The notes under the pieces: model-generated
Told to the model about the DNA's origin: nothing
What the model saw: the letters and a program-made list of their open reading frames with translations, nothing else
The model's database searches: none
Shown: positions 33,896-45,446 of the stretch, piece after piece
How the letters are laid out: each line of letters begins with the position of its first letter
How positions within the stretch are numbered: position 1 is the first letter of the stretch
Source of the DNA: Cylindrobasidium torrendii FP15055 ss-10
Lineage: Eukaryota; Basidiomycota; Agaricomycetes; Agaricales; Physalacriaceae
NCBI GenBank assembly: GCA_000934385.1
Contig: KN880571.1
Coordinates: 1 to 63,331 of the forward strand
Length of the DNA: 63,331 bases
Direction of reading: 5' to 3'
Translations under genes and position numbers: made by a program

Positions 33896-36643
33896 ATGTT
33901 TCTTCCCTGGCTTGGCTTCGCTGTTGAGAAGGTCGCTGACCTCCTTTGGTACTTAGTCTCGTGAGTAATTCATGGCACTGTGAGCGGCTGTTGACTTCCT
34001 TTTGTCAAGCTATCCTCCTCCTGGAACGACTCCAGGAGCATTGGGTGACTTGACGCATACTCCAGTCCCCAATCAGGCTTCCAAGCCCAATAAACCATCG
34101 TCAGTGACTCATCTTCCAGTGAGCTTCGTCTTTGAAAATCTTTCCTACCATAGCGCTTCAAAACCCTCTCCAGTCGCTCCTGGTGTCGTCGATGTGCAGC
34201 CCAATGGTCAGCCGTACGTATACACAGATCATTTCCCACCTTACGAACCTCATCATTCACTTATAGCGCGATCCCAGTCACCGGTGCTACCGAGCTTGTA
34301 TCTCCGCCTGCGGTCATTCATATAAACAAGCCGTCAGTGCGATGGATGTTCTTGCGTACGCTGGTACTAAATCATCCTACCAGCGCGCCCACCGGTGGGA
34401 GGATCTATGCACTTCTGATTGGCATCGACAAGTATGCGAGTATCAACAGTCTCGCCGGCGCTGTCAACGACCTCGAGAGTGTTCGACACTTCTTGCTTTC
34501 GACGGTCCATGTCCCTCCAAGTCGTATCCGGACACTACGTGATAGCGAAGCCACGCGCGCTGCAATCCTAGAGAGCATCGAGGACCTTGCCAGCCACCGC
34601 GATATCAGTGCAGACGACCCCATTCTCATTTACTATGCCGGCCATGGAGCTCTCACCAACCCGAAGATACCTGCCTGGAAGACCAGAACCGGCAGCGTCG
34701 GGATCATTTGCCCGCACGACTTTGCACTGAAGGGCTCCAAAACGACCCAGGGGTTGGGCGTCTTCGATTTTGAGCTCGGCGCTCGCTTGGAGATGATTGC
34801 GCGCAATAAATCTGACAATATTGTGGGTTTTCCTGTCCTTCAGCATAGTCTTTTCGACCTCTGATAGTTTCACAGACTGTTATCTTCGACTGCTGTCACT
34901 CCGCATCGGGAACTAGGGCAGAAGAGTCCGACCAGACCTATACTGCTCGTGGTATCACCTTGCCAGAAAATTATGTTCTCCCCTCCAGCCCTGCCATACT
35001 CGACGGCGGGCGAGCCATATCTATCGCGAAAGGTTTCGAGCAGGCTGGCTTGCGTTCTCATGTCCTTCTGGCCGCTTGTAACGAGACCCAAGTGGCCAAG
35101 GAGCGTGGAGGGAGAGGAGTGTTCACATCGAGCCTCCTTGACTTGTTGGAGAAGGAGGGGTTCGACAAACTCACATATTCGGATTGCATTGAGCAGCTTC
35201 CTGACCTCCCTGGGTATGTACCCGGCCCATCCTCGCCCTGTGATACGTACATCTAACACTGGAACCCAGCCAGAATCCCCAATGCGAAGGCCTTCACCGA
35301 CACCGGACATTGTTCGACGGACGGATTCCTGACAAACGTAGTCCGATCTTTCGCTTCACACGAACCAAAAACAACACGCTATACTTGCAAGCGGGACAGG
35401 CGCACCAGATATCCGTCGGCACGCAGTTCAAGCTGTTCTCAGATGCTAGGGCCACTGTTGCTCTTGGGGACGTCGAAGCTGAGGAGTGTGGGCCGTTCCG
35501 AACTCGTTTGAGCCGCCTCAATGTCAAGCAAGATGCCGGCTACGCAATGCAGACCAGCGTCCCACTCAAGACGAAGCCAACACTACGTCTGTTCATCGAG
35601 CCCGACCAGAAGTTGTTGGGCGCGTACTATCAGGTGGGTGCCGACAGAGGATCAGGACGTTCGAAAACCCTTGAAGCTGACTTCGTTCAGGTTGCTCAGG
35701 CGATGTCACCAGCCAGCTCCTACCAGTTCGAGCTTGTTGATAGCATCGCGGACAAACCCGATGTTGCTCTGCGTGTTAGGGAAGGGCTCGTCGAGTTCCA
35801 CATCGGGGACACCATTTGTCAGGAGGCTGGTCTCGAGAGGCTTGCGTCCGGTCCCATCAAGCCGGCCGACCAGGTATACATAGGCTCTATTCTTCAGAGC
35901 GCCGCAAATTTCTTCCGACACCTTCGACATAAATCACCGAACCCTACGCCGCTATCCACACAAGTCACTTTCTCATCCTTCAGGCTCCGTCATGGCGACG
36001 AGTACAATGAGCGGATGGAGGCAATCCTGGAACCGATGGGCAACAATCTCATTGCAAATTCCCTCATGAACGTCGACGTCTCTGAGGAAGCTATGCACGG
36101 TTTCCGCATCGACAACTCTACGGCAGTTCCTTTGTACGCAGCGCTTTTCTATTTCAGCATGAGCTCCCTAGCCATCTGTGAGAACATCGCCCGGTTCTTC
36201 TACATATGCATGAGATCTGATATTCTATGCTTTTAGCTTGCATTTATCAGCCTGGGACAGCCGCCGACGGAAGCATCGACTTCTCTCTGAAAGAACGCGG
36301 CGCTCTCACTATCGGCTATGGCGATGGCGGTTGGAGCCCTACCAACTTTTCCCTTCCAGAGGACCAGGATGTCGACGTTGGATACCTCAAGTTATATCTA
36401 TCCACGGCTCATGTGGACTGGTCGGATATCGCGCAGGACAGTCCTTTCGACCAAGGCCGCATCGCCGCCCCCGTCAACTTGAAACCCTTGCTCTGGGATA
36501 CGTTGACGATCCCAGTTGTTCAGAAGAAGCAGGATGGGTTTGGACGCTGCTTTTTCAGTCCCAGCATTAACGTTAGCGTCAACGTTAAGAAGACGTTCAA
36601 TAACCAGGGAGGATCAATGTCTGGTGGTTGGATATCGTTCTAA
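33896..36643 (+). CDS. Caspase-like cysteine peptidase, family C14, with large C-terminal region
   Basis: Seven exons give roughly 800 residues. After a short hydrophobic N-terminus (MFLPWLGFAVEKVADLLWYL) and a Pro-rich linker comes a caspase p20-like domain: RIYALLIGIDKYASI, the catalytic His in ILIYYAGHGALTN, and the catalytic Cys in ITVIFDCCHSASGT. GIICPHDF and SHVLLAACNETQVAKE follow, as in fungal caspase-fold proteins. The remaining 450 residues (from about GRIPDKRSPIFRFTRTKNNT) are an uncharacterised region seen in agaricomycete C14 proteins, ending GALTIGYGDGGW, NVSVNVKKTFNNQGGSMSGG. Such proteins are suspected in regulated cell death or non-self response, but substrates are not known. 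The family is secure; the role is inference. Confidence 0.88.
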
Positions 36644-37020
36644 CATTGATCTCACACCTCTTGGATTGGCGTGTGCTGACGAGCATACATTGCCTTGACT
36701 TCTTAGTACGTTTACGAGTGTTTCTTATAATTCAAAACGAGACTGGCTACCTACTGCACCATACGTGGAATGGAAACTGCATCGAATCCGAATGTGCGAG
36801 TGTTGGGCGTCAAGAATTAGTATGAGCACACTGTCCTCCACCACGCAGAATCGAGTTGGACGAGTTATGTGATATTGCGCTCTGTTATGTCGACTGAACC
36901 ATCAAATTGAGCGAAGTGTTATTGCAGGTTCGAGTAATGCAAAGCAGTCAAGATATAGCCGGGTCAAATACGCACAGATACCAAAGCAATAATGATACAG
37001 TGGGAGCTTAATCAAAGTAA
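36644..37020. other. Convergent intergenic region
   Basis: It lies between the 3' ends of the caspase-like gene (+) and the tRNase Z gene (-). Nothing but 3' UTR sequence is expected or seen. Confidence 0.5.
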
Positions 37021-38508
37021 TCATCTTCGAGGAGGCGAGTGAGAACGGCCGTTATATGGTCCGCCGTACTGACGGTCGCGCCGCGGATAGTCACGTTGTT
37101 GCGGCTCCCGACGGTCACCGTCCCGTCTCGTGTTGGTATGGTATTGACGGTGCTCTCTGGGCTCTCGTGGAGGTTCCTTCTGCCGCTCGTTTTGCCCGCG
37201 CTGGTACTGATTCTGTCGCGGAGGTCTCTGCTCCTGCTCTAACGATCTTGGCGTGTACTGGTTGGCAGCCGCACTTTGCTGGATCGCACGCAGGTACTCT
37301 GGGTTCATATTGGGTTCTTCGTCAGGCCAAGCCACGACCACATCGTTGAGAGGTACAGTGACGCGCATGAAATCGTGCGCGACGGCGGCAGCCATACCTG
37401 CGCCCCATGCTTCGCCCGCCTGGCGCTCGAGCTCCAGGAGAACAGCCTGACGGATTTCCTTTGCGCGATAGCCCATGTTAGGGCCTGGGGAGACGAACCG
37501 GGAGCCGATGTGGTTGAGGACGAGGCGTTTGGCGCCAACGAGGCGCGCAAATTGGCCAGCCTGGACTGGAGTGGAATGTCCGCGGAAAAGGGCAGCTTGA
37601 GCGACAGTTGCTTCGTCACGCGAGGCTCTGGGGTCGATGGTATTGGGGATGTACGCGTCGGTGGCTTCGTGAATGAGTAGCTCGGGTGGCGCGTGTGGGG
37701 CAGTGAGCAACTGGGTGATGGGCGTTGGGTCGAAAGTGTCGCCTAGGATGGCGATGGTTCGTTCGGGAGTGACATCTATCCGCCTGAAGATGAATCCAAG
37801 ACACGGTTCGCGATGATGAATGGGCCCAGCGTCGACGGTAATCGTTGGTGTTGAAATGAAACCGCGCCAGGTTGATTCTGCGTCACAGCGGATGTCCTTG
37901 CCAACGTCTTCGCTCCCATGACGGTCTTCGTCCATGCATGATGTGGGCTCGTCCGTTGCCGTGAGCAGCTCGTGTACAACATAGCGGTCGGCGGTATTGG
38001 TAAATGTCATTTTCATATTGGCGCGCACAAATTCCCGGATGCCTTTGGGCCCATAAATCTCCACTGCAGGGTCTTCTTTTCGAGGACGCGGCTCGAGGGC
38101 AGGATTCGGTGGCGGGTAGAGCACATTGCGTAGGACAGGGATGATGCCCATGATATGGTCGGCGTGCATATGCGTGATGAATATCTTTTCGACTTTCTGG
38201 ATCTTCACGCGCGAGTCGGGCGCTCCGTACGCCGGCTGTGGTTGAAATTGAAATTGTCTGGTGGTTCCCTCGGCGCAGTCGACCATCCAGAGCTGTCCGT
38301 TGCTTTGAACATCTGCGAGAAGGGACGAGCAATTGCGCATGAGACTTGGACCGCCACCACTGCTTGTCCCCAAGAACGTGACGCTCATCGGTAGCGGTGC
38401 CATTTTCCGCGTCGTCGTCGAAAACCGGTGCAGTGAAGGTGATGGGAAAAGACAACGTCTAAATCCGGGTAGGCGCAGAACAGCATGCTTTGTGATGGCT
38501 GGAATCAT
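37021..38508 (-). CDS. Ribonuclease Z (tRNase Z) family, short form, with arginine-rich tail
   Basis: This is a metallo-beta-lactamase-fold endonuclease of the type that removes the 3' trailer from pre-tRNA. Motifs in order are TFLGTSSGGGPSLMRNCSSL, the zinc-binding IFITHMHADHIMGI (HxHxDH), IYGPKGIREFV, IAILGDTFD, LLIHEATD and a late RGHSTPVQAGQFARLVGAKR with LVLNHIGSRF. Length is 495 residues in one exon. The N-terminus (about 35 residues, RRCLFPSPSLHRFSTTTRK) looks like a mitochondrial presequence, and a second ATG (MAPLPMSV) could give a non-mitochondrial form. The last 80 residues are Gln/Arg/Pro-rich (PRQNQYQRGQNERQKEPPRE, YPRRDRQYGG), disordered and basic, possibly for RNA contact. Such a tail is not part of the core enzyme. 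Confidence 0.92.
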   Translation of the reverse strand: MIPAITKHAVLRLPGFRRCLFPSPSLHRFSTTTRKMAPLPMSVTFLGTSSGGGPSLMRNCSSLLADVQSNGQLWMVDCAEGTTRQFQFQPQPAYGAPDSRVKIQKVEKIFITHMHADHIMGIIPVLRNVLYPPPNPALEPRPRKEDPAVEIYGPKGIREFVRANMKMTFTNTADRYVVHELLTATDEPTSCMDEDRHGSEDVGKDIRCDAESTWRGFISTPTITVDAGPIHHREPCLGFIFRRIDVTPERTIAILGDTFDPTPITQLLTAPHAPPELLIHEATDAYIPNTIDPRASRDEATVAQAALFRGHSTPVQAGQFARLVGAKRLVLNHIGSRFVSPGPNMGYRAKEIRQAVLLELERQAGEAWGAGMAAAVAHDFMRVTVPLNDVVVAWPDEEPNMNPEYLRAIQQSAAANQYTPRSLEQEQRPPRQNQYQRGQNERQKEPPREPREHRQYHTNTRRDGDRREPQQRDYPRRDRQYGGPYNGRSHSPPRR

Positions 38509-38696
38509 GGCATTGGATGGACGCGATCACTACCATTCATTCCCTTTTAGTGACCAAGTACATGGCCAAACCTGGTTCAAGCACACCAACAACAAAAGCG
38601 TCTAAATCACAGTGGATTTCGTTTTGTACAGTAGTTATGTCTATGTTTCAAAAATACAGCAGGTTCCGTTTTATTAGTATCTCCTCAAAATACCCC

Positions 38697-40343
<1,647 letters not shown>

Positions 40344-40387
40344 GGTGGATGGGGGAAAATGTGAGGTTGCCAATCGATTGGGCTCGG

Positions 40388-40395
40388 CTTTTATG
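40388..40395 (-). promoter_or_regulatory. TATA-like box of the enolase gene
   Basis: CATAAAAG on the minus strand, about 45 bases upstream of the enolase start, is in the right place for a core promoter. Confidence 0.4.
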
Positions 40396-41649
40396 CCAAA
40401 CCCAGTTTCCCACGCTACTCAACTCCCAATTTGGGACAGCAGTCCAGTCCCCATCTACGCATTCCGTGGGCGTTCCGCTCCCCGTGCTGGATTTGGCATT
40501 CAAATACAACATGCAGTATTTATTAATTTCATGAGCGTTCAGTCCGTCTGTACCGACTCTCTCGATGCTCCTTGATCCCCAAAGACAGATTTTTGAGTTG
40601 ACTGGAGTCCTCTGAATTTACATCCTTTGAGCCTCAGGTAGAGCTGAACTTGGTACCACGCGTTTGGTGATTCCAGGGCTCCGACCGAGCCCCAACGCTC
40701 AAAAAATACATTTCGTCGAGAACAGGAGATCTAGTCTGGTCGGCCGGCTACAGACAGCAACGGAGCGTGCAAATGGTCCAGGGCTTGGCCGCGACGTTTA
40801 GGGAAAAACTATTGGGCACTCTTTCTGGCGAATTGGTCGCCCAATCGTCGACCAAAGGCCATTGCTCCTCGAGGCGTTCTCAAGACCACCGCCATTCACA
40901 TTTGAACCCTTGGTCTTCAGTTCATCGGCCTGAGGCTAGGTCATCTGTATCGATGGCCTTCCACCTGCACTGACAGGATTCTGCACAAGGTTATCACCTG
41001 GACGGAGAGGCTCAAACAAACACACCATTCGACACCACGATGTGCGAATGGTTCACTAGTGGGGATTCCCGTATATGCGCTTCAAATGGCACGGTTTCTT
41101 CTTGGATTTCCACAGAACGCCTTCTTCGTTGTCGCCAAGCCACGGCGATTGCTAGTCTGATAGCAGGATAATGGCAAAAAGGATTGGGGCCGCGCGCCCT
41201 CGCATGCTCAACCTTGTTGGACGACTTGGCCTGTACTTACCGCCGGCGAGCTTGGACGATGCCTCGAGGCTCGCATTCAATCTCAACCTCGGCCTGAGTT
41301 CCTGGGATTTGGCCAGGCCTTGCATGGACTCGCGCGTTGGGACACACAATACAAAGAACACGGGAAGATAGCGTCTATATTGTTGAAATGGGCCGACAAC
41401 TAGTTTACAGATGTAGGAAGCTAAGCTTGACATTGTAGGGTAACCTGGAGGAGTAATCAGCATTGATTGAACTCTCAAGACAACCTCAAGGGAAGAGGTG
41501 AGGGTCAGACATCCAAAGGAAGGTCATTGCGGCCCGCATCGCGTCGACCCCCAATCGTCACCCAGCGCACCGTGAGGCGGCCCACACTCCCATGCCAAAG
41601 GGTTCAACATGTGATGGAGGGGGAATATAGATGGTTCGAGGGGGAGTAC

Positions 41650-41966
41650 TCCGGCAAAGGAGGACGCTTAGGTGGAAACTGCGAATGTACGGAAATTTTC
41701 ATCAGGGAAGGGGAGGCATGGAGACATATTCACCATGTAGAATGTGGTTTCGGGATGTGAGATGACCTTTGAAACAGCGTTAGTACACGCGCAAGAAGGA
41801 GAAGAATGGTTTGAGGGATCAGACGAAATGTACTGGCAAGTACTTGGTGACGCCGAAGCGCCGTCTGTTTGCGAAACAGAACTCTATCTCTCGTCATAGT
41901 CGATAGGACGGGGAAGAGAATAAAGTCATCATAAAGTAATTCGGGGCGCGGACTCACCGAGAGGGC
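41650..41966 (-). CDS. Possible small spliced gene, about 36-39 aa
   Basis: A TATA box at 42042-42049, a CT-rich stretch and the exon ATGGCCCTCTCG end at a strong donor GTGAGTCC. About 190 bases later a TACTAACGCTGTTTCAAAG branch and acceptor leads to a second exon VISHPETTFYM. That exon either continues to a TAA (36 residues) or splices again at a GTGAATATG donor to a proline-rich end (about 39 residues). The signals are those of a real transcript, but the product is too small to recognise. It may be a non-coding RNA. Confidence 0.25.
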
Positions 41967-42184
41967 CATCCACCATTTCAAGAACAACACGAACAAGATG
42001 GAAGAAGAGGAAGCGTGTTGAAAATTAAATGCACGCGCGATCTTTTATACAAAGTAACAAATCCCAACTCCGATCGGCAAAGCCCGAGAATATGTGGCGG
42101 GGGAGTAACATTAGCTTAAGTGCAGATTGATAGCATGTTTATTGTGCGTAGTATACAAGCAGAGCTATTTGATTCAAGATCTAT

Positions 42185-44866
42185 TCAGTGGCAGCAGTCA
42201 CCCTCTTTCTCGTCGAAGGCGGGAACACTCTTCGCGTCGCGTGTCCCAGGGACATCCATACTGGGGTTCATAGTGAAGAAGGATTGCGGCTTGAGGGAAA
42301 CGCTCAGATGTTCGACGGGCATACTTTACAACAGTTAGAAAAACCACGGTGCTCAAAGTCAGAAGGACGTACACAGGCCAATCTTCCGGTCGAGGGACAT
42401 GAGTGACACCTGGATGAACGTGATGAGCGTCGTCTCTTGAAGGGAAATGATCCAGAAAACGTACCAACGGTGACATAGACCAGGAGATCCTCATTCTCCA
42501 CGTCCTTTTCACCAGCAACCCACTCACCCAGAGAGTCCGAAGGGCTCTCTCTCGTCTGAGGCACATACTTCCCAGCAGGCCACATTCTACTCCCTTTATC
42601 ATCCTCAACATCCTTCACGACCCATATCGGTTTCTGTGTGAAGGTAGCCCTCTTCCCGACCCAGCCAGTCTGACGCGCCAACAATGGGGTGAGCCCGCCT
42701 TTCATGTGTATGGCATACCCAACGTCCTTCCCACTGCTGTAGTGTTTCTTCGCCGGATTTGTGATGGTCCACTTGCGCTCCTTCTCAAAGTCGTAGAAGC
42801 GGCCCGTTTCCTTCTTCACCGGCGTCGTCTCAGTGTAGAATGCATTTCCAGCAAAGTTACTGTCAGAGCCCGTGTCGTCCCCGGCGATGACATCGGTTTC
42901 GACGACAGTGTTGTTGAGGCCGTCAATCATAGGGTCGATGCGGAAAGAGAAGAGATGTTGGTGGTAATGTGCGTTGACCCGAGGAGCGACGAGGGTGCCG
43001 TACTTATTTGGCTCCCCATCTGCTGCGACGTATACTTGCAGGATTCCGGTGAGGCGCGTCTCAAGCTCAATCGAACCGTCCTGGTAGAACATGTAGTTCC
43101 AAATGTACTCTGTCGATGCGTATGAGCGACACCATTCCGCTGGAGAAGAAGCGACAAACCGTAGTTGGCGAGTGTGCAGACCATGCTCACGACAAGGCGC
43201 CTGCGCCTGACTGTCTGTGAACGGCCATCCGGACGGTAGTCAGAGTGTTTCCACAGTACACCGTTGTCCTCTTCGTGTATGCAGATGACGTTCTTGATGA
43301 CAATAGCAGCGCCATTGTTACCCACGAACGCTCCAGGCTGTCGGTCTTCAGTAAAGGAAACACATTCACAAATCCGTGGCGAACATACCAGGTAATGAAT
43401 TTGGCCGACGCAGTCACAGCCGAGGGACAGTTCATTCGCCATCGTTCCCATACCATATTCACCACTGAGAAATTCGTGAGTTCATCTACCGGTCGGGTGT
43501 ACATTGCGAACGTACGTATCAAAGGCGAACTTTCGTGGATGAGGGAATTCTGGGGCACCATAGGGAACGACCATCTCCGCCAGCGACAGACGGTAGATGA
43601 TGGGACGAATCTCTCCGTGGTCGTTGTAAGTTATGGTCGAAAGCGCGATGCCTTCACGATGGCTGAATGCTACATACGACGACTGATGAGCCAAGATAAC
43701 GTGCGGAGTGAAGCAGGACATACCAATGTGCATCTTCCAGTTCTGCCAGCTAAGCTCGTTTCCATCCATGGTGAAGCTGACACCCTCTGGCTGGACGATG
43801 TGAATCGGCTTGAGGTCGTCGCGAGTCTTGAAATTTGGCGCCGACTCGGTGATGAGGTCTGGGAGGAAGTCGAAGCGCTTCATGGGAGGTGCGATACGAG
43901 GGCGCCCAGACGCAGACTCTGTTGCTGCAACCTCGAGAGGGAACGGTTTTGTGTCCTTGACACTCAAGACAGGTCCATTCGGCGATGATGTGTAGTTCGG
44001 GGGGAGGTCGATGTGAAGGACCTTGTTGGAGTTGGCGTCTACAATGGGGATAAAGTCCTGGAGTGCTTACGGTCAGATGGTGGCTGCATTGAATGAATAG
44101 AAACGGACCATAGGGTGGGCATAGAGGTTCTCGTGCTGCGAAAGGCGTGCAAACACCAAGGCCTGCTGAATACGGGCGTTTTTGGGGAAACGGTCATCGT
44201 ATCCAATCGACCATCCGTCACAGTAGATTTGGTCGGGTGAGACACCGACTGCCTTGGCCAATTCCTGCACCTTGGGGTCCGCGCGGACGATGGACTCGCA
44301 CAGAATGAGCTCGTCGACCGAAATCTGGGGCTGCACGCCTTCTGGGAGCTTCCCGTACGAGATCACGGACCATTGGCCGTCATTGAAGGCAGCTACTGCA
44401 TTGTATGAAGCTCTGGAGTCATGTTAGCAGGTTTGGGCGGAGCATGGTGGTCATTGTATTACCCTGCCACAACGTCGAGGAACTAGAGGACATTAGAGAT
44501 GTATAACGTTTGAAGAGGTGTAAAGACATACATCAATTTCAGCCTTGCGAACGATGGGTACAGCTGGCTCAGGCTTGGTACCAGGCGTGAGGGGAATGCC
44601 TAGGTAAGCAAGAACGGCGCGTTTAGGAGGTGGAAGGAGGTAGTTCGTAATGAACTTGATGGCCTTGACACCCTGTGCGACTGCATGCTGACGAACGACG
44701 AGGGAGACAGCGGCAATCTATGAGCAGTGAGATTTTGTGAGTGATTTCATTCCATGTTGCGCACCTCCTCGGGCGTCAGAGGGTCGAGAGGATGCTTGAA
44801 AGTGGTTGGGAGGGGGCTGGTGTGCGTCTCTGCGCCAGTGGCTGTTCCGGGGACGGTGGTGGCCAT
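42185..44866 (-). CDS. Primary-amine oxidase, copper-containing
   Basis: The enzyme oxidises primary amines to aldehydes with release of ammonia and H2O2, using copper and a topaquinone made from its own tyrosine. The topaquinone motif is present as LANYEYIWNY; it is split by a 50-nt intron at 43110-43159, inside the Glu codon that follows the modified Tyr. Other family parts are IYCDGWSIGYDDRFP, REGIALSTITYNDHG with IRPIIYRLSLAEMVVPYG, LGCDCVGQIHYL, the copper ligands in NAHYHQHLFSFRIDP, and the late MPVEHLSVSLKPQSFF. About ten exons. The C-terminus ends GDCCH with no SRL-type peroxisomal signal. It could let the fungus use amines as nitrogen source. It is divergent to the Mg2+ transporter gene. 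Confidence 0.92.
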
Positions 44867-45446
44867 TTCTTCGAGGAAGGTTGGAGCACACCCACAGTCA
44901 ATTTATATATACGGTCCAGCCACTGGAAGCCGATGACAAGGAGATAAGTAGGAAGCCATCACCTGATAAGCCATCCGCACCTTTGGCTTTGGCTTTGGCC
45001 ATGGGGAACAGGAGCACAAGGGGCCCGTCAAAGGAGGTCCGCTCGAAGGGGAGATACGAGGCGGCATATTGTTGAACGCGGGTTGAACGACTGGACACAC
45101 GTTGGGCAACGGACCAACGGGTACAACCTCGAACGGAACGATCACGTTATATGCCAAGTGAGATACGCGCGCGCTGGATCGCGTCGTATTGGATATGCAA
45201 TGTACATACTTTCATCGTCACCGTCCTCGTTGGTGAAATTGGCCATTTACAGACCAAAGTACGCAACTTTGATGGGGCGCTTCAGAAATCAATGGCACTG
45301 GCTCGATCACCAACGGAGCCGCGAGGCAAAGGACGCCCAAATGGCTTCTGGTTTGACTGATCCTTACCGTCTCCATCACTGCTCCCAGCGTCGCCTAGCA
45401 CCTCAGCTTAGTCTTCGACCACCGACTCGCGCCGATTGCCGCAAGA
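44867..45446. other. Divergent promoter region, amine oxidase and Mg2+ transporter
   Basis: This 580-base head-to-head interval should hold both promoters. No clear TATA box or other gene was found. Confidence 0.5.

Larger units (their letters stand above)
40344..42184. other. Enolase upstream region with a possible small spliced transcript
   Basis: The left part is the enolase promoter. In the right half a minus-strand TATA box (TATAAAAG, 42042-42049) precedes a short exon with a strong donor and an intron with a perfect TACTAAC branch site (see the separate entry). A further minus-strand frame at about 41290-41478 has one hydrophobic stretch (YLPVFFVLC) and a GTAAGT donor-like end. It does not resolve into a gene. 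Confidence 0.35.

Noticed and set aside
34568..35310. Long minus-strand frames opposite the caspase-like gene
   Set aside because: They mirror the coding frame of the real plus-strand gene and contain no independent motif.
41290..41478. Minus-strand frame with a hydrophobic stretch and GTAAGT end
   Set aside because: Splicing at the GTAAGT gives an immediate stop in the next exon, and no other exon could be joined.
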